64,000 nt of DNA from Nonomuraea africana (lineage in GTDB: Bacteria; Actinomycetota; Actinomycetes; Streptosporangiales; Streptosporangiaceae). The stretch's first letter is position 1; every line of letters starts with the position of its first letter. Below, in pieces: positions 63,732 to 64,000 of the stretch. Where the stretch lies: assembly GCF_014873535.1 (NCBI RefSeq), contig NZ_JADBEF010000002.1:1-64000 (forward strand), read 5' to 3'. Below the pieces are notes generated by a model that had not been told where the DNA came from, searched no databases, and saw nothing but the letters and a program-made list of their open reading frames with translations. The position numbers and the translations under genes were made by a program.

Positions 63732-64000
63732 GCACCAACGACGCCCAGGCGGCGGGCTTTGTGCCCGCCGCCCCGGCGGCCCCCTCCGGCAGGGCCGTCG
63801 CCACGGAACTGGCCATGGCCCGTTACCTGGAGAAGCACAGGATCGGCAAGGTCATTAGCGACCGCATCAAGACGTTGAAGGCCGACGCCGACGACGGGAT
63901 GCCACTGCTCGCGCCCGGCGGGACCGAGATCGCGCACATCGCCGGACGTCAGTTCGCGACCGTGACGCAGCCGAAGGTCGGCTACCAGCTCAAGGTCACC
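63728..64000 (+). CDS. N-terminal part of a recombination-module protein (cut by window edge)
   Basis: 91 codons from ATG 63728, open at the right edge. MSTNDAQAAGFVPAAPAAPSG leader, then a helix (RAVATELAMARYLEKHRIGKVISDRIKTLKADADDG) and a beta segment (AHIAGRQFATVTQPKVGYQLKVT). It starts inside the stop of the annealing protein, so it is translated with it. Not recognised; the next phage gene in such modules is often an exonuclease or single-strand-binding helper. Confidence 0.55.
   Translation, partial: MSTNDAQAAGFVPAAPAAPSGRAVATELAMARYLEKHRIGKVISDRIKTLKADADDGMPLLAPGGTEIAHIAGRQFATVTQPKVGYQLKVT

Noticed and set aside
1..64000. CRISPR array or insertion sequence
   Set aside because: No regularly spaced direct repeats and no transposase-like ORF seen; the only dispersed repeats are the regulatory motifs described.

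Overview
The window is very GC-rich, uses GTG/TTG starts freely and has strongly GC-biased third codon positions. With its gene families, this points to a filamentous actinomycete (Streptomyces/Streptosporangiaceae type; genus not resolvable by eye). It has two parts: a chromosomal biosynthesis-type operon (about 1-8.2 kb) and a large siphovirus-type prophage or integrated phage-derived element (about 8.6 kb to beyond the right edge).

Host part (1-8224, all +): a tightly coupled operon with stop/start overlaps. It encodes a NodU/CmcH-type carbamoyltransferase, a GT-B-like glycosyltransferase, a P-loop 'topology modulation' kinase-like protein, a SAM methyltransferase, two aminoglycoside-phosphotransferase-fold kinases, a histidine phosphatase and an NAD-dependent epimerase. 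This looks like tailoring of a sugar-containing small molecule or glycan. A small conserved actinobacterial protein (7946-8224) closes this part.

Phage part. (i) 8.6-14.5 kb, minus: a chain of small genes with 1-4 nt overlaps and a tyrosine integrase in its middle. (ii) 14.7-15.3 kb: a ribbon-helix-helix/MazF-like toxin-antitoxin pair. (iii) 15.3-21 kb: a zinc-finger protein, a P/T-rich membrane protein, and an immunity-type cassette (XRE repressor, ImmA/IrrE peptidase, MAB_1171c-like membrane protein, PAP2-like protein). (iv) 21.7-24 kb: a small membrane protein, a DUF4145 protein and lysins. (v) 24.4-40.8 kb: many small accessory genes on both strands. They include a QueD homologue, a DpdA-like deazapurine DNA transglycosylase with two C-terminal beta-clamp motifs, a TOPRIM protein and a small-terminase-like protein. 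(vi) 41-61.8 kb, mostly plus: tail tube, gpG/gpGT chaperones with a -1 frameshift, tape measure, two Dit-like FN3 proteins, a Gp37-like tail protein, fibre-like proteins and holin candidates. A tail-fibre block on the minus strand interrupts it. (vii) 62-64 kb: a Rad52-like annealing protein and the start of the next gene. No large terminase, portal, protease or capsid gene is visible.

Two recurring regulatory modules tie the phage part together. Class E has six copies: -10 TACACT/TACAGT, usually a TTGCCA-like -35 exactly 17 bp away, a conserved GTAAAYAnCCCC spacer, a palindrome overlapping the -10 and, in five copies, a 5'-UTR hairpin. The hairpin loop is TTGCGGT in four copies. Class E precedes the accessory operons and the recombination genes. 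Class L has about twelve copies: GCGACGYWARC followed at fixed spacing by TA. It precedes nearly every tail/lysis transcription unit and several minus-strand units. In addition, GC-rich perfect hairpins punctuate most intercistronic gaps in the 24-40 kb accessory operons.
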